Shown here: piece after piece, positions 14,945 to 22,504 of the stretch
How the letters are laid out: the number at the start of each line of letters is the position of its first letter
How positions within the stretch are numbered: the stretch's first letter is position 1
Assembly (NCBI GenBank): GCA_964347835.1
Contig: CAYFZR010000019.1
Coordinates: 1 to 23,510 of the forward strand
From: CAYFZR01 sp964347835 [NCBI: uncultured archaeon]
Lineage (GTDB): Archaea > CAYFZR01
Direction: 5' to 3'
DNA: 23,510 nucleotides
Position numbers and translations under genes: made by a program
The notes under the pieces: model-generated
What the model was told of the DNA's origin: nothing
Database searches by the model: none
Seen by the model: the letters and a program-made list of their open reading frames with translations, nothing else

Positions 14945-15772
14945 ATGAAGATAAAGCCGAGATGCATTTCATGTTTGGTAAGAAGAGCCATTATAGAGAG
15001 CGAATTGGCTACCCGAAATAAAGAATTACACCTTGAAGTCTTAAAAAGTTTTACATCCTTTCTGTCAAACAATATATCCGAGGATAGAATTCCGGCTCAT
15101 CTCGGAACCGAAAGAGACAGAATTGTAAAAGAGGTTACAAAGAATCCAGATCAATACAAAGAATTGAAAGAACTCAGCAACAAAATAGCCATGGAGATTT
15201 CTAAGAATATTACATATAACGACCTTAAAGAGTTAATTTCCCTATCAGCTTCTGCAAACGCAATAGAGTTTGGCGTTTTGGGACACGAATTTAGACTAGA
15301 GCACATAGAGAATTCACTGAGGAAAGATATCGACGTTTCCGATACTATTTTAAACAAAATAGAAAGCTCTCAAAAAATTTTGTTTCTAACCGATAACGCA
15401 GGAGAGTTCATATTCGACCTCCTTCTTATAGAAGAACTGAAGAAAAAAGGTAAAGAGATTTTCATAGGAGCAAAAGAGGTTCCTGTAATAAACGATGTTA
15501 CAATAGAAGAGGTAAAAGAGTTTACAGACATTACTGTTTTATCTGCAGGAAAATCTGTCGGAGTCAATTTTGATGAAGCCGATGAAGATTTTTTAAAGGT
15601 ATTCGATCAAGCAGATCTCATCATAAGCAAGGGAATGGGAAATTACGAAGTTATATCAGAGTATGAAGACGAGTTGTCCGGAAGGTTGTTGTACATGTTA
15701 AAGGCAAAGTGTCTGTCCGTGGCAGAGAGTTTGGGCGTGGAGCATGAAGAGGTGATCGTTAGGCTGGTTTGA
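14945..15772 (+). CDS. DUF89/ARMT1-like damage-control phosphatase
   Basis: A 275-residue member of the metal-dependent DUF89 phosphatases, which remove phosphate from damaged or harmful sugar and cofactor phosphates. Seen are the N-terminal CISC motif (residues 7-10) of the archaeal/bacterial subfamily, FLTDNAGEFIFDLLL (D150-N-A-G-E154), GAKEVPVINDVT (about 179-190) and SKGMGNYE (about 234), which hold the metal- and phosphate-binding residues of the family. Start ATG at 14945 follows AGGTGA, and a TATA-like GTTTTATAATC lies near 14894-14904. Substrate unknown. Confidence 0.9.
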   Translation: MKIKPRCISCLVRRAIIESELATRNKELHLEVLKSFTSFLSNNISEDRIPAHLGTERDRIVKEVTKNPDQYKELKELSNKIAMEISKNITYNDLKELISLSASANAIEFGVLGHEFRLEHIENSLRKDIDVSDTILNKIESSQKILFLTDNAGEFIFDLLLIEELKKKGKEIFIGAKEVPVINDVTIEEVKEFTDITVLSAGKSVGVNFDEADEDFLKVFDQADLIISKGMGNYEVISEYEDELSGRLLYMLKAKCLSVAESLGVEHEEVIVRLV

Positions 15773-15775
15773 TAG

Positions 15776-15800
15776 TTTGTTTACATGATATGTAAACAAA
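15776..15800. repeat. Perfect 11-bp inverted repeat, copy 1 of a recurring palindrome
   Basis: TTTGTTTACAT, a GAT spacer, then ATGTAAACAAA: a perfect inverted repeat. Its core GTTTACAT-N3-ATGTAAAC occurs again at 22447-22465 in the origin region. It lies four bases after the DUF89 stop. It may be an operator or a terminator-like hairpin; symmetry and recurrence favour a protein site. Confidence 0.6.
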
Positions 15801-15859
15801 TATGTTTTCTTGTGAACCATAGAGATTTTTATATTTTTTAACGCCTTTCAGCATATTCC

Positions 15860-15979
15860 CTAAATTTTGCCTTCTTTTAAAGGTTTTTCAAACTCATCCA
15901 TATATACTGTTCCAAATTCAATCATTTTAAAGCCTAATTTTCTTAGAAATTCGTCATTTACTTCCGGCGGAAAAATTAA
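15860..15979 (-). pseudogene. C-terminal remnant of an unrecognised gene (GNAT-like phrase)
   Basis: On the minus strand 39 codons are open, without an upstream start codon, down to the TAG at 15862-15860. They read like a natural protein end: PPEVNDEFLRKLGFK, then MIEFGTVYMDEFEKPLKEGK. The FLRKLGFK phrase recalls the end of acetyltransferases, but it is too short to prove it. A stop codon lies directly upstream, so what precedes is lost. Together with the rest of 15801-16046 it seems to be a degraded locus. Confidence 0.35.
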
Positions 15980-16015
15980 CTATCCAGATTACGCAATCCA
16001 AAAATCATTCAAAAA

Positions 16016-16025
16016 GTTTATATTG
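16016..16025 (+). promoter_or_regulatory. TATA element of the membrane-protein gene
   Basis: GTTTATATTG, centred about 26 bp before the ATG at 16047, predicts a leaderless transcript. It agrees with the absence of a strong ribosome site before that ATG and argues for this start over the long in-frame extension to 15867. Confidence 0.5.
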
Positions 16026-16046
16026 TCACAAATCAAATCCGCTGAT

Positions 16047-16661
16047 ATGAAGGTAGAAGACGTACTCTATGAGAGTTGGGAAGTATTCAAAAAACAATGG
16101 CTTGTCTTTCTCTTAGGAGGTGCTATGACAGTAATTGGGTCAGTTTTCATAATAACGCTTCCGCCGCTCTTCTTCGGACTTTACTACATGGTTATTAAAG
16201 GATTGAAAGGCGAAGAAGTTGAAATCGTTGATTTGCTGAGAGGGTTTGACTACTTTGTAAAAAGTTGGGTATTTTTCATCGTAGCATTTATATTGATTGG
16301 CATCGGCTTTATTCTTCTGATAATACCCGGATTAGTCTTATATGCACTTTTCATATATGCAATTCCACTCATAATCTTGGATGACTCAGGAGCCATTGAC
16401 GGTCTTAAAAAGAGTTACAGGTTCGGAAGAGAAAATTTCCAATTTACCGTATTACTATTTGCCGTTGTTATTATACTAAGTATGATCGGTGGATCCGGCT
16501 TTGGATCTCTTTATGTGCTTTGGATATTTACTACCCCCTTTATTGCATTGTGCGTATCGAGTGCAGCGATTAAATTAAATAAATTGGTCGAGGAGAAAAA
16601 AGAGGAAGTAGTCGAGGAGAAAAAGGAAGAAAAAGTGATCGAAGAGAAAAAAGAAAAATGA
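16047..16661 (+). CDS. Multi-helix membrane protein with a Lys/Glu-repeat tail
   Basis: A 204-residue protein, probably with five or so membrane helices (within residues 15-170: WLVFLLGGAMTVIGSVFII, then FFIVAFILIGIGFILLIIPG and VLLFAVVIILSMIGGS). The phrase IIPGLVLYALFIYAIPLI with a following DDSGAIDGLKKSYR resembles DUF975/DUF4013-type integral membrane proteins; this is a loose match. Residues 180-204 are an acidic/basic tail built on repeats of VEEKKEE. The frame extends back to 15867, but that region overlaps a minus-strand remnant and the ATG at 16047 fits the promoter. It converges on hom, five bases away. Confidence 0.75.
   Translation: MKVEDVLYESWEVFKKQWLVFLLGGAMTVIGSVFIITLPPLFFGLYYMVIKGLKGEEVEIVDLLRGFDYFVKSWVFFIVAFILIGIGFILLIIPGLVLYALFIYAIPLIILDDSGAIDGLKKSYRFGRENFQFTVLLFAVVIILSMIGGSGFGSLYVLWIFTTPFIALCVSSAAIKLNKLVEEKKEEVVEEKKEEKVIEEKKEK
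16587..16655 (+). repeat. Imperfect tandem repeat coding for the VEEKKEE tail
   Basis: Three copies of a unit beginning GT(C)GAGGAGAAAAA (third copy: GATCGAAGAGAAAAA) encode the Lys/Glu tail of the membrane protein. Copy number may vary between strains. Confidence 0.5.
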
Positions 16662-16666
16662 GCAGT

Positions 16667-17680
16667 CTATCTTATCATACTGTTCTTATAAACAGCGATT
16701 ATATCACTCAATAAGGCGCTGCAAGTCTCTTTTTGTCCAGCGCCCCTCCCTACTACTGTAACTTCCCCAGCGAGATCTGTCTCCAACATGGCTACGTTGA
16801 GTGTCCCTTCCACGGAGAGGGGATGCTGAGCAGGAACTAGTCTTGGACCAACCTCTAAATTAGAATTTCTTGCCTCTCCAACCAGTTTAATCATATAGCC
16901 ATTCTTCCATGCGAGTTCAATTGCCTCTGGAGTTATTCTCGTTATTCCCTCTACCCTAACATCTTTATAACTAGATTTCATATCCATCAGAGCATTTGCC
17001 ATAATTACCAACTTACAGGCGGTGTCGACGCCAGAGATATCCAAGGTCGGATCTGTCTCTGCTATACCTAACTCTTGCGCCTCCTTTAAAATATAGGAAA
17101 AAGGCTCCTCCTCTTTCAGCATTCTCGTTAATATGTAATTAGTAGTTCCATTCAATATTCCTACAATTGCAAGAATATTATTTCCTGCCAAGGTCTCCTT
17201 GGCGAGATTTATAATTGGCATGGCCCCTCCCACAGAGGCTTCGAATCTCAATTCTACATCGTTTCTTCTCGCGAGATCTATCAAATCTGAATAAAATAAA
17301 GCCAGAGGGCCTTTATTAGAGGTCACTACGTGTTTTTTTTCGTTTAAAGCATATCTTATATGCGTAATACCAGGTTCTCCATCAGTTATGCTTGTTGGAG
17401 TTATCTCTACTATTAAATCAGCGTTTGATTCCTTTATTAAATCTGATCCTGTAAGATTTTTGCCGTATTTAGGGTATTGCAAAACAGATCCTCTTTCTTT
17501 TACTTTTAACAATGTTTCTATCTCCAATCCATCGTCGTTTAGGGCTGCACCTTTGCTATCTGCAACTCCGACTATGTTAAGATCAAGTAAATATCTATCT
17601 TTGAGCGCTTCTCTTTTTTCTTCTATTACTTTTAGAAGGCCCTGTCCAACCGTTCCGAATCCTATCAACGCTATATTCAT
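16667..17680 (-). CDS. hom: Homoserine dehydrogenase
   Basis: A 337-residue enzyme reducing aspartate semialdehyde to homoserine with NAD(P)H, on the route to threonine, isoleucine and methionine. The Rossmann motif GFGTVGQG is at residues 7-14, the active-site region TSNKGPLA at about 118-125 and the family signature [11 protein letters not shown] at about 173. The length equals that of the short archaeal form, which has no C-terminal ACT domain. That regulatory part seems to be supplied by the separate ACT protein encoded one base upstream (TAG-A-ATG). Cytoplasmic. Confidence 0.95.
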   Translation of the reverse strand: MNIALIGFGTVGQGLLKVIEEKREALKDRYLLDLNIVGVADSKGAALNDDGLEIETLLKVKERGSVLQYPKYGKNLTGSDLIKESNADLIVEITPTSITDGEPGITHIRYALNEKKHVVTSNKGPLALFYSDLIDLARRNDVELRFEASVGGAMPIINLAKETLAGNNILAIVGILNGTTNYILTRMLKEEEPFSYILKEAQELGIAETDPTLDISGVDTACKLVIMANALMDMKSSYKDVRVEGITRITPEAIELAWKNGYMIKLVGEARNSNLEVGPRLVPAQHPLSVEGTLNVAMLETDLAGEVTVVGRGAGQKETCSALLSDIIAVYKNSMIR

Positions 17681-17681
17681 T

Positions 17682-18185
17682 CTACGACCCCAAAGACTTT
17701 ATTATTAAAAGATTTTTTTCTTTTGCGACTTTCTCCAAGGCTTCTAATGCGTTTCTTAAGCATTCTTCGGATTGACCAACGATAGTCATGTGGGCTGAGG
17801 ATTCTTGTAATGGATCTGGCATCTCTAGGTCTAGATCTGCTACTGTAACACCTTCTACCTCGTTTACCCTATCTATTGTATCTCTTACATCCGTATCTAC
17901 AACATGTCCTATTAGAATTACAGATGTCTTGGCTTCTCCCTTCTCTTCTCCTACCTTCACGATCCTTATCTTTCTATCGACTAGTCCCTTCTTTATTTTA
18001 TCTAACTGAGATCTACTGTCCACTTCAAAGATAACTTGAACCGGAACGTATTCTTTTCGGGTTTTTTTGTCTCTTAAATGCAGAATTGAAATGATATTTC
18101 CCCTATGTTTAGAAATCGGTTCTAGGGCTCCCACCAACTGTCCTGGCACATCTCTTAACTCCAAAGTCATTGATATTCTCATCAT
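17682..18185 (-). CDS. ACT-domain protein, probable amino-acid sensor of homoserine dehydrogenase
   Basis: A 167-residue protein with an N-terminal ACT domain ([20 protein letters not shown]) and a second half that reads like another ACT-like unit (about 85-165: [20 protein letters not shown]). ACT domains bind amino acids and control biosynthetic enzymes. As it is cotranscribed with hom, feedback control by threonine or a related amino acid is likely. The frame opens at a TTG at 18197, but the ATGs at 18185 and 18182 are placed about 27-30 bp from a TATA-rich element, fitting a leaderless mRNA. Confidence 0.88.
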   Translation of the reverse strand: MMRISMTLELRDVPGQLVGALEPISKHRGNIISILHLRDKKTRKEYVPVQVIFEVDSRSQLDKIKKGLVDRKIRIVKVGEEKGEAKTSVILIGHVVDTDVRDTIDRVNEVEGVTVADLDLEMPDPLQESSAHMTIVGQSEECLRNALEALEKVAKEKNLLIIKSLGS

Positions 18186-18200
18186 CACACCATGCAAAGA

Positions 18201-18226
18201 TTATATGTATATATTTATTTTTATCT
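18201..18226. promoter_or_regulatory. AT-rich divergent promoter of ACT-hom and marker-2 genes
   Basis: A purely A/T stretch but for two bases (TTATATGTATATATTTATTT, then TTATCT). Leftward, AAATATAT is about 27 bp from the ATG at 18185; rightward, TTTATTTTTAT is about 25 bp from the ATG at 18245. Both operons could thus start at or near their first codon. Confidence 0.45.
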
Positions 18227-18244
18227 TGTATAAGGTAGATTTTG

Positions 18245-19213
18245 ATGCTCAAAGATATCGTGCGCGCAGTAAAAGAGTACGAGGGCGTAATTAGAAAAAA
18301 GCCCATTCACAACGTTGTAGATATACTAAAAAAGGCTGATTGTTCCTTTGATAGAGTCATCGCAGATTTTGGAGAAGATTCAGCCGCAATTCAACTAGGT
18401 GAAAATGTATTGGTTTTCGCAGCTGATGGCGTTTGGGACAGATTAATCAAAACAGATCCTTGGTGGGCGGGTTATTGTGCCGTGTTGGTAAATGTCAATG
18501 ACGTATACGCGATGGGAGGAGAACCCATTGGGATGGTTAACGTTGTTTCCATGCAGAACGAGAAATTTTGTTATAAAGCGATAGAGGGAATGAGAGACGG
18601 CGTATCGAAATTTAATGTTCCAATGCTCGGTGGACACATACACCCAGACTCGCCCTATAACTCCATAGATGTAGCAATCATAGGTATACTGAAAAAAGAA
18701 GAAATCATTTTAAGTTCTTCCGCGAAGGTAGACGACGATATTATATTTGCAATAGACTTAGACGGAAAGTTCTATCCTAGGTTGCTAAACTGGGATTCCA
18801 CGACAAGAAAGCCAAAAGAGGATATCTCGAGAATGTACAATTCTTTGAGAACGATTGCGAAGAAAGCCTTAGTCAACTCAGGGAAGGACATAAGCAATCC
18901 CGGTGTTTTAGGAACCTTAGGTATGTTACTCGAAACTAGTGAAAAGGGCGCCATCGTAGAAGTAGCAAAAATCCCTATCCCAAATGAGGTAGAAATCACA
19001 GACTGGGTCAGAGTCTATCCGGGCACGGGTTTTATATTTACATGCGGTTCTGATAAAAGTTCCGAAGTCATAAAGATATTGAAAAATGGAGGGTTTTCGA
19101 CCGCGATTGTAGGAAAAGTAATCAAAGAAAAGGTTTTATTGTTGAAACATGGATCAAAAGAAGAAGTTTTATTTAACTTCGACGAAGATTTCATAATGGG
19201 GATAAAAAGGTGA
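18245..19213 (+). CDS. Methanogenesis marker protein 2 (AIR synthase-related)
   Basis: A 322-residue member of the PurM/SelD-like ATP-dependent family, of the subgroup limited to methanogens and relatives. Visible are ADFGEDSAAI (about 40-49), the metal/ATP segment FAADGVWDRLIKTDPWWAG (about 58-77) and CAVLVNVNDVYAMGGEPIGM right after it, GGHIHPDSPYNS, and a C-terminal VYPGTGFIFTCGS. The reaction is unknown; the fold suggests phosphoryl transfer or activation of a small substrate for a cofactor of the methyl-CoM reductase pathway. The frame also opens at a TTG one codon upstream, but the ATG at 18245 is preferred. Confidence 0.88.
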   Translation: MLKDIVRAVKEYEGVIRKKPIHNVVDILKKADCSFDRVIADFGEDSAAIQLGENVLVFAADGVWDRLIKTDPWWAGYCAVLVNVNDVYAMGGEPIGMVNVVSMQNEKFCYKAIEGMRDGVSKFNVPMLGGHIHPDSPYNSIDVAIIGILKKEEIILSSSAKVDDDIIFAIDLDGKFYPRLLNWDSTTRKPKEDISRMYNSLRTIAKKALVNSGKDISNPGVLGTLGMLLETSEKGAIVEVAKIPIPNEVEITDWVRVYPGTGFIFTCGSDKSSEVIKILKNGGFSTAIVGKVIKEKVLLLKHGSKEEVLFNFDEDFIMGIKR

Positions 19214-19317
19214 TAAATATAAGGTTGGATAAGAGAAAATTATTCGCAATCCTAATGTTGTTGTTCATGATATCTTGGATATTGGCTATCGTTATTGAAT
19301 TTAGCGGAGGTATTTAA
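19210..19317 (+). CDS. Tiny single-helix membrane protein (30-35 residues)
   Basis: A GTG at 19210 overlaps the stop of the marker-2 gene and gives 35 residues. Alternatively GGTGAT there is the ribosome site for the TTG at 19225 (30 residues, starting DKRKLF after the initiator). Either way the protein is a short basic N-terminus, one membrane helix (FAILMLLFMISWILAIVIEF) and a Gly-Gly-Ile end. It ends directly before the ATG of the Sm gene and contains that gene's GGAGG ribosome site, so the three are coupled. Function unknown. Confidence 0.6.
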   Translation: MINIRLDKRKLFAILMLLFMISWILAIVIEFSGGI

Positions 19318-19542
19318 ATGGATGCAGACGCTCTGTTGAAGTTATGGTTGAATAAGAAGGTGTGTGTAGAACTAAAATGGGGACAGCGCTTTATCGGTAA
19401 ACTCAGAGGTTTTGACAATTTTATGAACCTAATATTAGAAAATACCTCAGAAATCTCTGACGACAAGAAGACGGAGTTAGGAACTATCGTAATCAGAGGA
19501 AACAACGTGTCGGTAATATCTCCCGCAGAAGAAGTTAGTTAA
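19318..19542 (+). CDS. Archaeal Sm-like protein (LSm)
   Basis: A 74-residue Sm fold protein: the Sm1 motif covers about residues 13-45 (VCVELKWGQRFIGKLRGFDN, FMNLILENT) and Sm2 about 55-67 (GTIVIRGNNVSVI), with the R-G-N/D residues of the RNA-binding site. Archaeal LSm proteins form six- or seven-membered rings that bind U-rich RNA. Start ATG at 19318 has GGAGGT six bases upstream. The gene's last eight bases overlap the end of the convergent polymerase gene. Confidence 0.93.
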   Translation: MDADALLKLWLNKKVCVELKWGQRFIGKLRGFDNFMNLILENTSEISDDKKTELGTIVIRGNNVSVISPAEEVS

Positions 19543-21004
19543 ATTTAAACCTCATTACAGTCGTATGAAAGGTATTTAAATTTATCACGGGCACCCTACA
19601 AGGGTCTGGGATTAAATTTAGGGTCTTTTGATATTCCGTCTGCGTTTGCCATGCTCCAGAATTCGCCACGAGTATGCCCCTATAGTCTGTTACTCCTACG
19701 GTATGAACGTGTCCTCCATGAAATACGTCAGGCAGTTTATCTATTACCAAGTAATCCTCTTTTTCAGGGGCAATAGACGTCCTTTCCCCATATATTGGTG
19801 CTAAGTGTCTTCTTTTAAGCAATTCAATCATTATCTGAGTGGGCGACTGATAACTTAATCCGGACATCGAAGCAACCATATCGTCAAAACTTCTACCATG
19901 GTAAATAAGAAAATTCACTCCATGTAGAGAGACGTATGCGGGATTTCCTACCATAGTTACGTTGGGGAGTTCATAAAGAGGGCCTGCAATATTTTCTGGT
20001 AAGGCGGGTTGCGGTTCAGCGAATCTAACAGCGTCGTGATTTCCTGGTGTTATAATTATACTTATGTGTTCGGGGACGTGGGAAAGTAGCCTCGCGACTT
20101 GATTGTATTGCTCGGAAACATCGTTTATCAACAAGTCCTCCTCCTGATTGGGATATATACCAATGCCGTCTGCGATGTCGCCTGCTATAATCATATACTT
20201 TACGCTTTCAGCAAGAGCTCTCTGGTCTCCTCTCCCAACACCTCCGTTCAACCAACTTAAAAATCTTAAAAATTCTTTTTCTAAGAATTCCCTGCTCCCA
20301 ACATGCAAGTCAGATAGCAAAACAACAGATATAGGATCATCTACCTTCTGGTGAGTTTCTTTAACAGGAACATGAGGACGCGCCAATCTATCTATGATAA
20401 AAAACCCTTTGCTTATCCGTCCCTCTAAGCCTAAAACTTCATCTAATACGATATTAGAGTCTTTTTTTTCTTCAGGAGTCGAAAGGATTGCATTTATGGA
20501 ACCCGTTGGGTCCTCCAAACTTATCATCACGCTTCCCCTAGAAGTTTCTGAAAGACTTGTCACCATACCTATTATCTTTATCTTCCTGTCCAGGCAGCGA
20601 TTTGCATAAGAAATAGAAACGGCGTCTCTGAAATCTATTCTCTCTTTAAAAATAACGCAAATTTTTTTGTATCTGTCATTAAAACAGTCCACGAAGTCAT
20701 CAATCTTGCCTTCACAATAAGATTTTCCGGTAATTTCTGACAGAATTTCTATCTCTTCTCTAATATCTTTCGTTATAGGGTAAAACTCGGCACTTTTTAC
20801 TATAGAAAGGTCGTTTTCGATCCTCTCTATAGGAGTTAGGTGCTCAGGCAGGAGTACGGGGGGCTTCTCTGTTTTTGCGATTCTTCTCAAAAGGCTTTGA
20901 ATGATCAACTCCGGATTTTCAGAGTTTTGTATCTCTTTTAAGGTATCTGGATGTACGTTTACTCCCTCTTTTAGGAAAGAATGTATTATATTTGATAAAT
21001 CCAT
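19535..21004 (-). CDS. polB: DNA polymerase D small subunit (DP1)
   Basis: The 489-residue exonuclease subunit of the euryarchaeal replicative polymerase PolD. Order of domains: N-terminal helical part (1-60), OB-fold (about 120-200, IKIIGMVTSLSETSRGSVMI) and an MRE11-like phosphodiesterase with all its metal motifs: SDLHVGS, IAGDIADG, TPGNHD, YHGRSFDD and GGHVHTVG. Proofreading 3'-5' activity is thus expected. The protein is somewhat shorter than in Thermococcales (about 600), mostly in the N-terminal linker. Start ATG at 21004, two bases after the Cdc6 stop; both genes read away from the origin. Confidence 0.96.
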   Translation of the reverse strand: MDLSNIIHSFLKEGVNVHPDTLKEIQNSENPELIIQSLLRRIAKTEKPPVLLPEHLTPIERIENDLSIVKSAEFYPITKDIREEIEILSEITGKSYCEGKIDDFVDCFNDRYKKICVIFKERIDFRDAVSISYANRCLDRKIKIIGMVTSLSETSRGSVMISLEDPTGSINAILSTPEEKKDSNIVLDEVLGLEGRISKGFFIIDRLARPHVPVKETHQKVDDPISVVLLSDLHVGSREFLEKEFLRFLSWLNGGVGRGDQRALAESVKYMIIAGDIADGIGIYPNQEEDLLINDVSEQYNQVARLLSHVPEHISIIITPGNHDAVRFAEPQPALPENIAGPLYELPNVTMVGNPAYVSLHGVNFLIYHGRSFDDMVASMSGLSYQSPTQIMIELLKRRHLAPIYGERTSIAPEKEDYLVIDKLPDVFHGGHVHTVGVTDYRGILVANSGAWQTQTEYQKTLNLIPDPCRVPVINLNTFHTTVMRFKFN

Positions 21005-21006
21005 CT

Positions 21007-22200
21007 TTACAGAATTTCCTCCTTCAGGAGGGTTTTTACTCTATAGAACGGTATTGTCGAGTAAATCTCTTTCGTTCTACCGTACCTTCCCTTACTAACT
21101 ACTTTCGCCGTTATTATTCCGAGCATGTCTAGTTCAGAGATAAGATCGCTGACCCTTCTATGGGTTAAGACGTCCAAAGAAGTTCTTTTACACAGTTCTC
21201 TATAAACCTCGAAAACCTCTCCAGTCATAATGGGTCCATCATCTTCGTTTTTTAAGTGTAATATTGAATATAGAATTAATTTGGATTGTTTTGGTAGGGT
21301 CTTTACAACCTCGATGATTCTATCCTGTTCGATTTTATCTTTTGCCATTCTCACGTATTCTTCAGTAACCATTCTCTCACCTTTTCTCTCTGCTATCTCG
21401 CCAGAAACTCTCAATAAGTCTAGTGCTCTTCTAGCGTCTCCGTGTTCTCTGGCTGCGTAAGCAGCACAGAGCGGAACTACTGTTTCTTCTAGTACGCCTT
21501 CTTTGAATGCCAAGACTACTCTTTGTTTCAAAATATCTTCTAACTGTATTGCGTCGTAAGGTGGAAAAATAATCTCTTCTTCTCCTAGGCTACTTATTAC
21601 CCTGGGATCCAAATACTCCGTGAACTTTAAGTCGTTAGATATCCCCATAATACTTACTTTTACATTCTCAAGATCGTTGTTGATTCTTGTGAGGTTGTAT
21701 AAAACATCATCTCCGCTTTTTTTAACCAGTTTATCAATTTCATCCAATACAATAACGACTACCTTAGTATCTTTATCCAATTCCTCGATGAATAGAGAAT
21801 ATAGTTGATCTGTAGGCCAACCGGTAAGTGGAACCCTTTCCGAGCAGAAGTTGTTGCAAAGGTTTGCTAAAACCCTGTATTGGGTGTCGACTACCTCACA
21901 GTTCATGTATATAAAATTGATATTTGCATCATACTTTGTGCTTATCTTCTCCAATTCTTTCCCTACGTATTTTACAACCGCTGTTTTTCCTGTTCCGGTC
22001 TTTCCGTACATAATTATATTTGAAGGAGTTTCCTTACGTAGAGCAGATACTAAAATTGTAGCGAGTTGGTTTATCTGGTCGTCGCGGTGAGGAAGGTTTG
22101 CCGGCGTATGCGAATGCCTTAACACCTCTTTGTTCTTAAAAATTGCTTTGACCCTGTAAATTTTTTCAAACAAACCTTCTAACGTGCTTTGACTCTTCAC
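21007..22200 (-). CDS. cdc6: Orc1/Cdc6 replication initiator
   Basis: An AAA+ initiator of 397 residues that binds origin boxes and loads MCM. Walker A is MYGKTGTGKTAVV (near residue 65), Walker B VVIVLDEIDKL, sensor 1 IMGISNDL, sensor 2 HGDARRALDLLR; a C-terminal winged helix (about 310-395) contains THRRVSDLISELDMLG. The frame opens at a GTG at 22230. The GTG at 22200 is favoured because GGTGAT (22210-22205) precedes it and because the TATA element at 22244-22249 would start transcription near 22221, downstream of the first GTG. It sits beside the likely origin and overlaps it at its 5' end. Confidence 0.95.
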   Translation of the reverse strand: MKSQSTLEGLFEKIYRVKAIFKNKEVLRHSHTPANLPHRDDQINQLATILVSALRKETPSNIIMYGKTGTGKTAVVKYVGKELEKISTKYDANINFIYMNCEVVDTQYRVLANLCNNFCSERVPLTGWPTDQLYSLFIEELDKDTKVVVIVLDEIDKLVKKSGDDVLYNLTRINNDLENVKVSIMGISNDLKFTEYLDPRVISSLGEEEIIFPPYDAIQLEDILKQRVVLAFKEGVLEETVVPLCAAYAAREHGDARRALDLLRVSGEIAERKGERMVTEEYVRMAKDKIEQDRIIEVVKTLPKQSKLILYSILHLKNEDDGPIMTGEVFEVYRELCKRTSLDVLTHRRVSDLISELDMLGIITAKVVSKGRYGRTKEIYSTIPFYRVKTLLKEEIL

Positions 22201-22211
22201 CCCTATCACCA

Positions 22212-22235
22212 CTTCCCTCTCTCTTTCCACTGGAG
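22212..22235 (-). repeat. ORB-like box A
   Basis: Minus strand: CTCCAGTGGAAA, then GAGAGAGGGAAG. It has the TCCAGTGGAA core of archaeal origin recognition boxes with a G-string behind. It lies between the TATA of cdc6 and its preferred start, so the initiator could repress its own gene. Confidence 0.65.
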
Positions 22236-22243
22236 AGTGGAAG

Positions 22244-22249
22244 TATATA
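22244..22249 (-). promoter_or_regulatory. TATA element of cdc6
   Basis: TATATA within CTATATAC on the minus strand; a start near 22221 is expected, giving a leader of about 20 bases with GGTGAT before the GTG at 22200. Confidence 0.5.
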
Positions 22250-22268
22250 GATTTAATGCATAGGATTT

Positions 22269-22292
22269 AAAACCCCTTCATTTCCACTGGAG
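22269..22292 (-). repeat. ORB-like box B, the most complete
   Basis: Minus strand: CTCCAGTGGAAA, then TGAAGGGGTTTT. The core and the GGGG string have the spacing of full archaeal ORB elements, making this the best box of the set. Confidence 0.75.
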
Positions 22293-22416
22293 TTAGGGCG
22301 AATAAACTATCTGATTAAGGCGAGCACTATAAATTTAGAAGTATTAGATAAAAAGATTGTAAATGTATATTTTATATCGAAAATAAGCGTATATTAGACT
22401 GTTTCAAATGATTTTT

Positions 22417-22440
22417 AATACTCCATTATTTCCACTGGAA
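22417..22440 (-). repeat. ORB-like box C
   Basis: Minus strand: TTCCAGTGGAAA, then TAATGGAGTATT. The core is perfect, the G-string weak. It stands six bases from the palindrome at 22447. Confidence 0.6.
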
Positions 22441-22446
22441 CTAAAC

Positions 22447-22465
22447 GTTTACATTTCATGTAAAC
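22447..22465. repeat. Copy 2 of the GTTTACAT-N3-ATGTAAAC palindrome, inside the origin
   Basis: GTTTACAT, TTC, ATGTAAAC: perfect 8-bp arms, the same arms and spacer length as at 15776-15800, and the same AAA-Y-AT follows on the right. It is set between ORB-like boxes C and D. Confidence 0.6.
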
Positions 22466-22481
22466 AAACATAAATTAACAA

Positions 22482-22504
22482 TAACTTTTACTTCCACTAG
22501 AAAA
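22482..22504 (-). repeat. ORB-like box D, degenerate
   Basis: Minus strand: TTTTCTAGTGGAAG, then TAAAAGTTA. One core change (CTAGTGGAA) and no G-string, but the same orientation as the other three. Confidence 0.4.

Larger units (their letters stand above)
22205..22504. other. Probable replication origin (oriC) with four ORB-like boxes
   Basis: The stretch between cdc6 and the 92-residue gene is AT-rich and holds four related boxes, all on the minus strand and in the same orientation (listed separately). Location next to orc1/cdc6 and the PolD gene, repeated initiator-type boxes and AT-rich filling (22310-22428) together are the standard signs of a euryarchaeal origin. Confidence 0.8.

Noticed and set aside
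14818-15072. 84-codon minus-strand frame
   Set aside because: It is antisense to the DUF89 start and covers that gene's promoter; no ribosome site, no recognisable domain.
15867-16046. 60-residue N-terminal extension of the membrane protein
   Set aside because: It covers a minus-strand gene remnant and the promoter; its composition differs from the rest of the protein.
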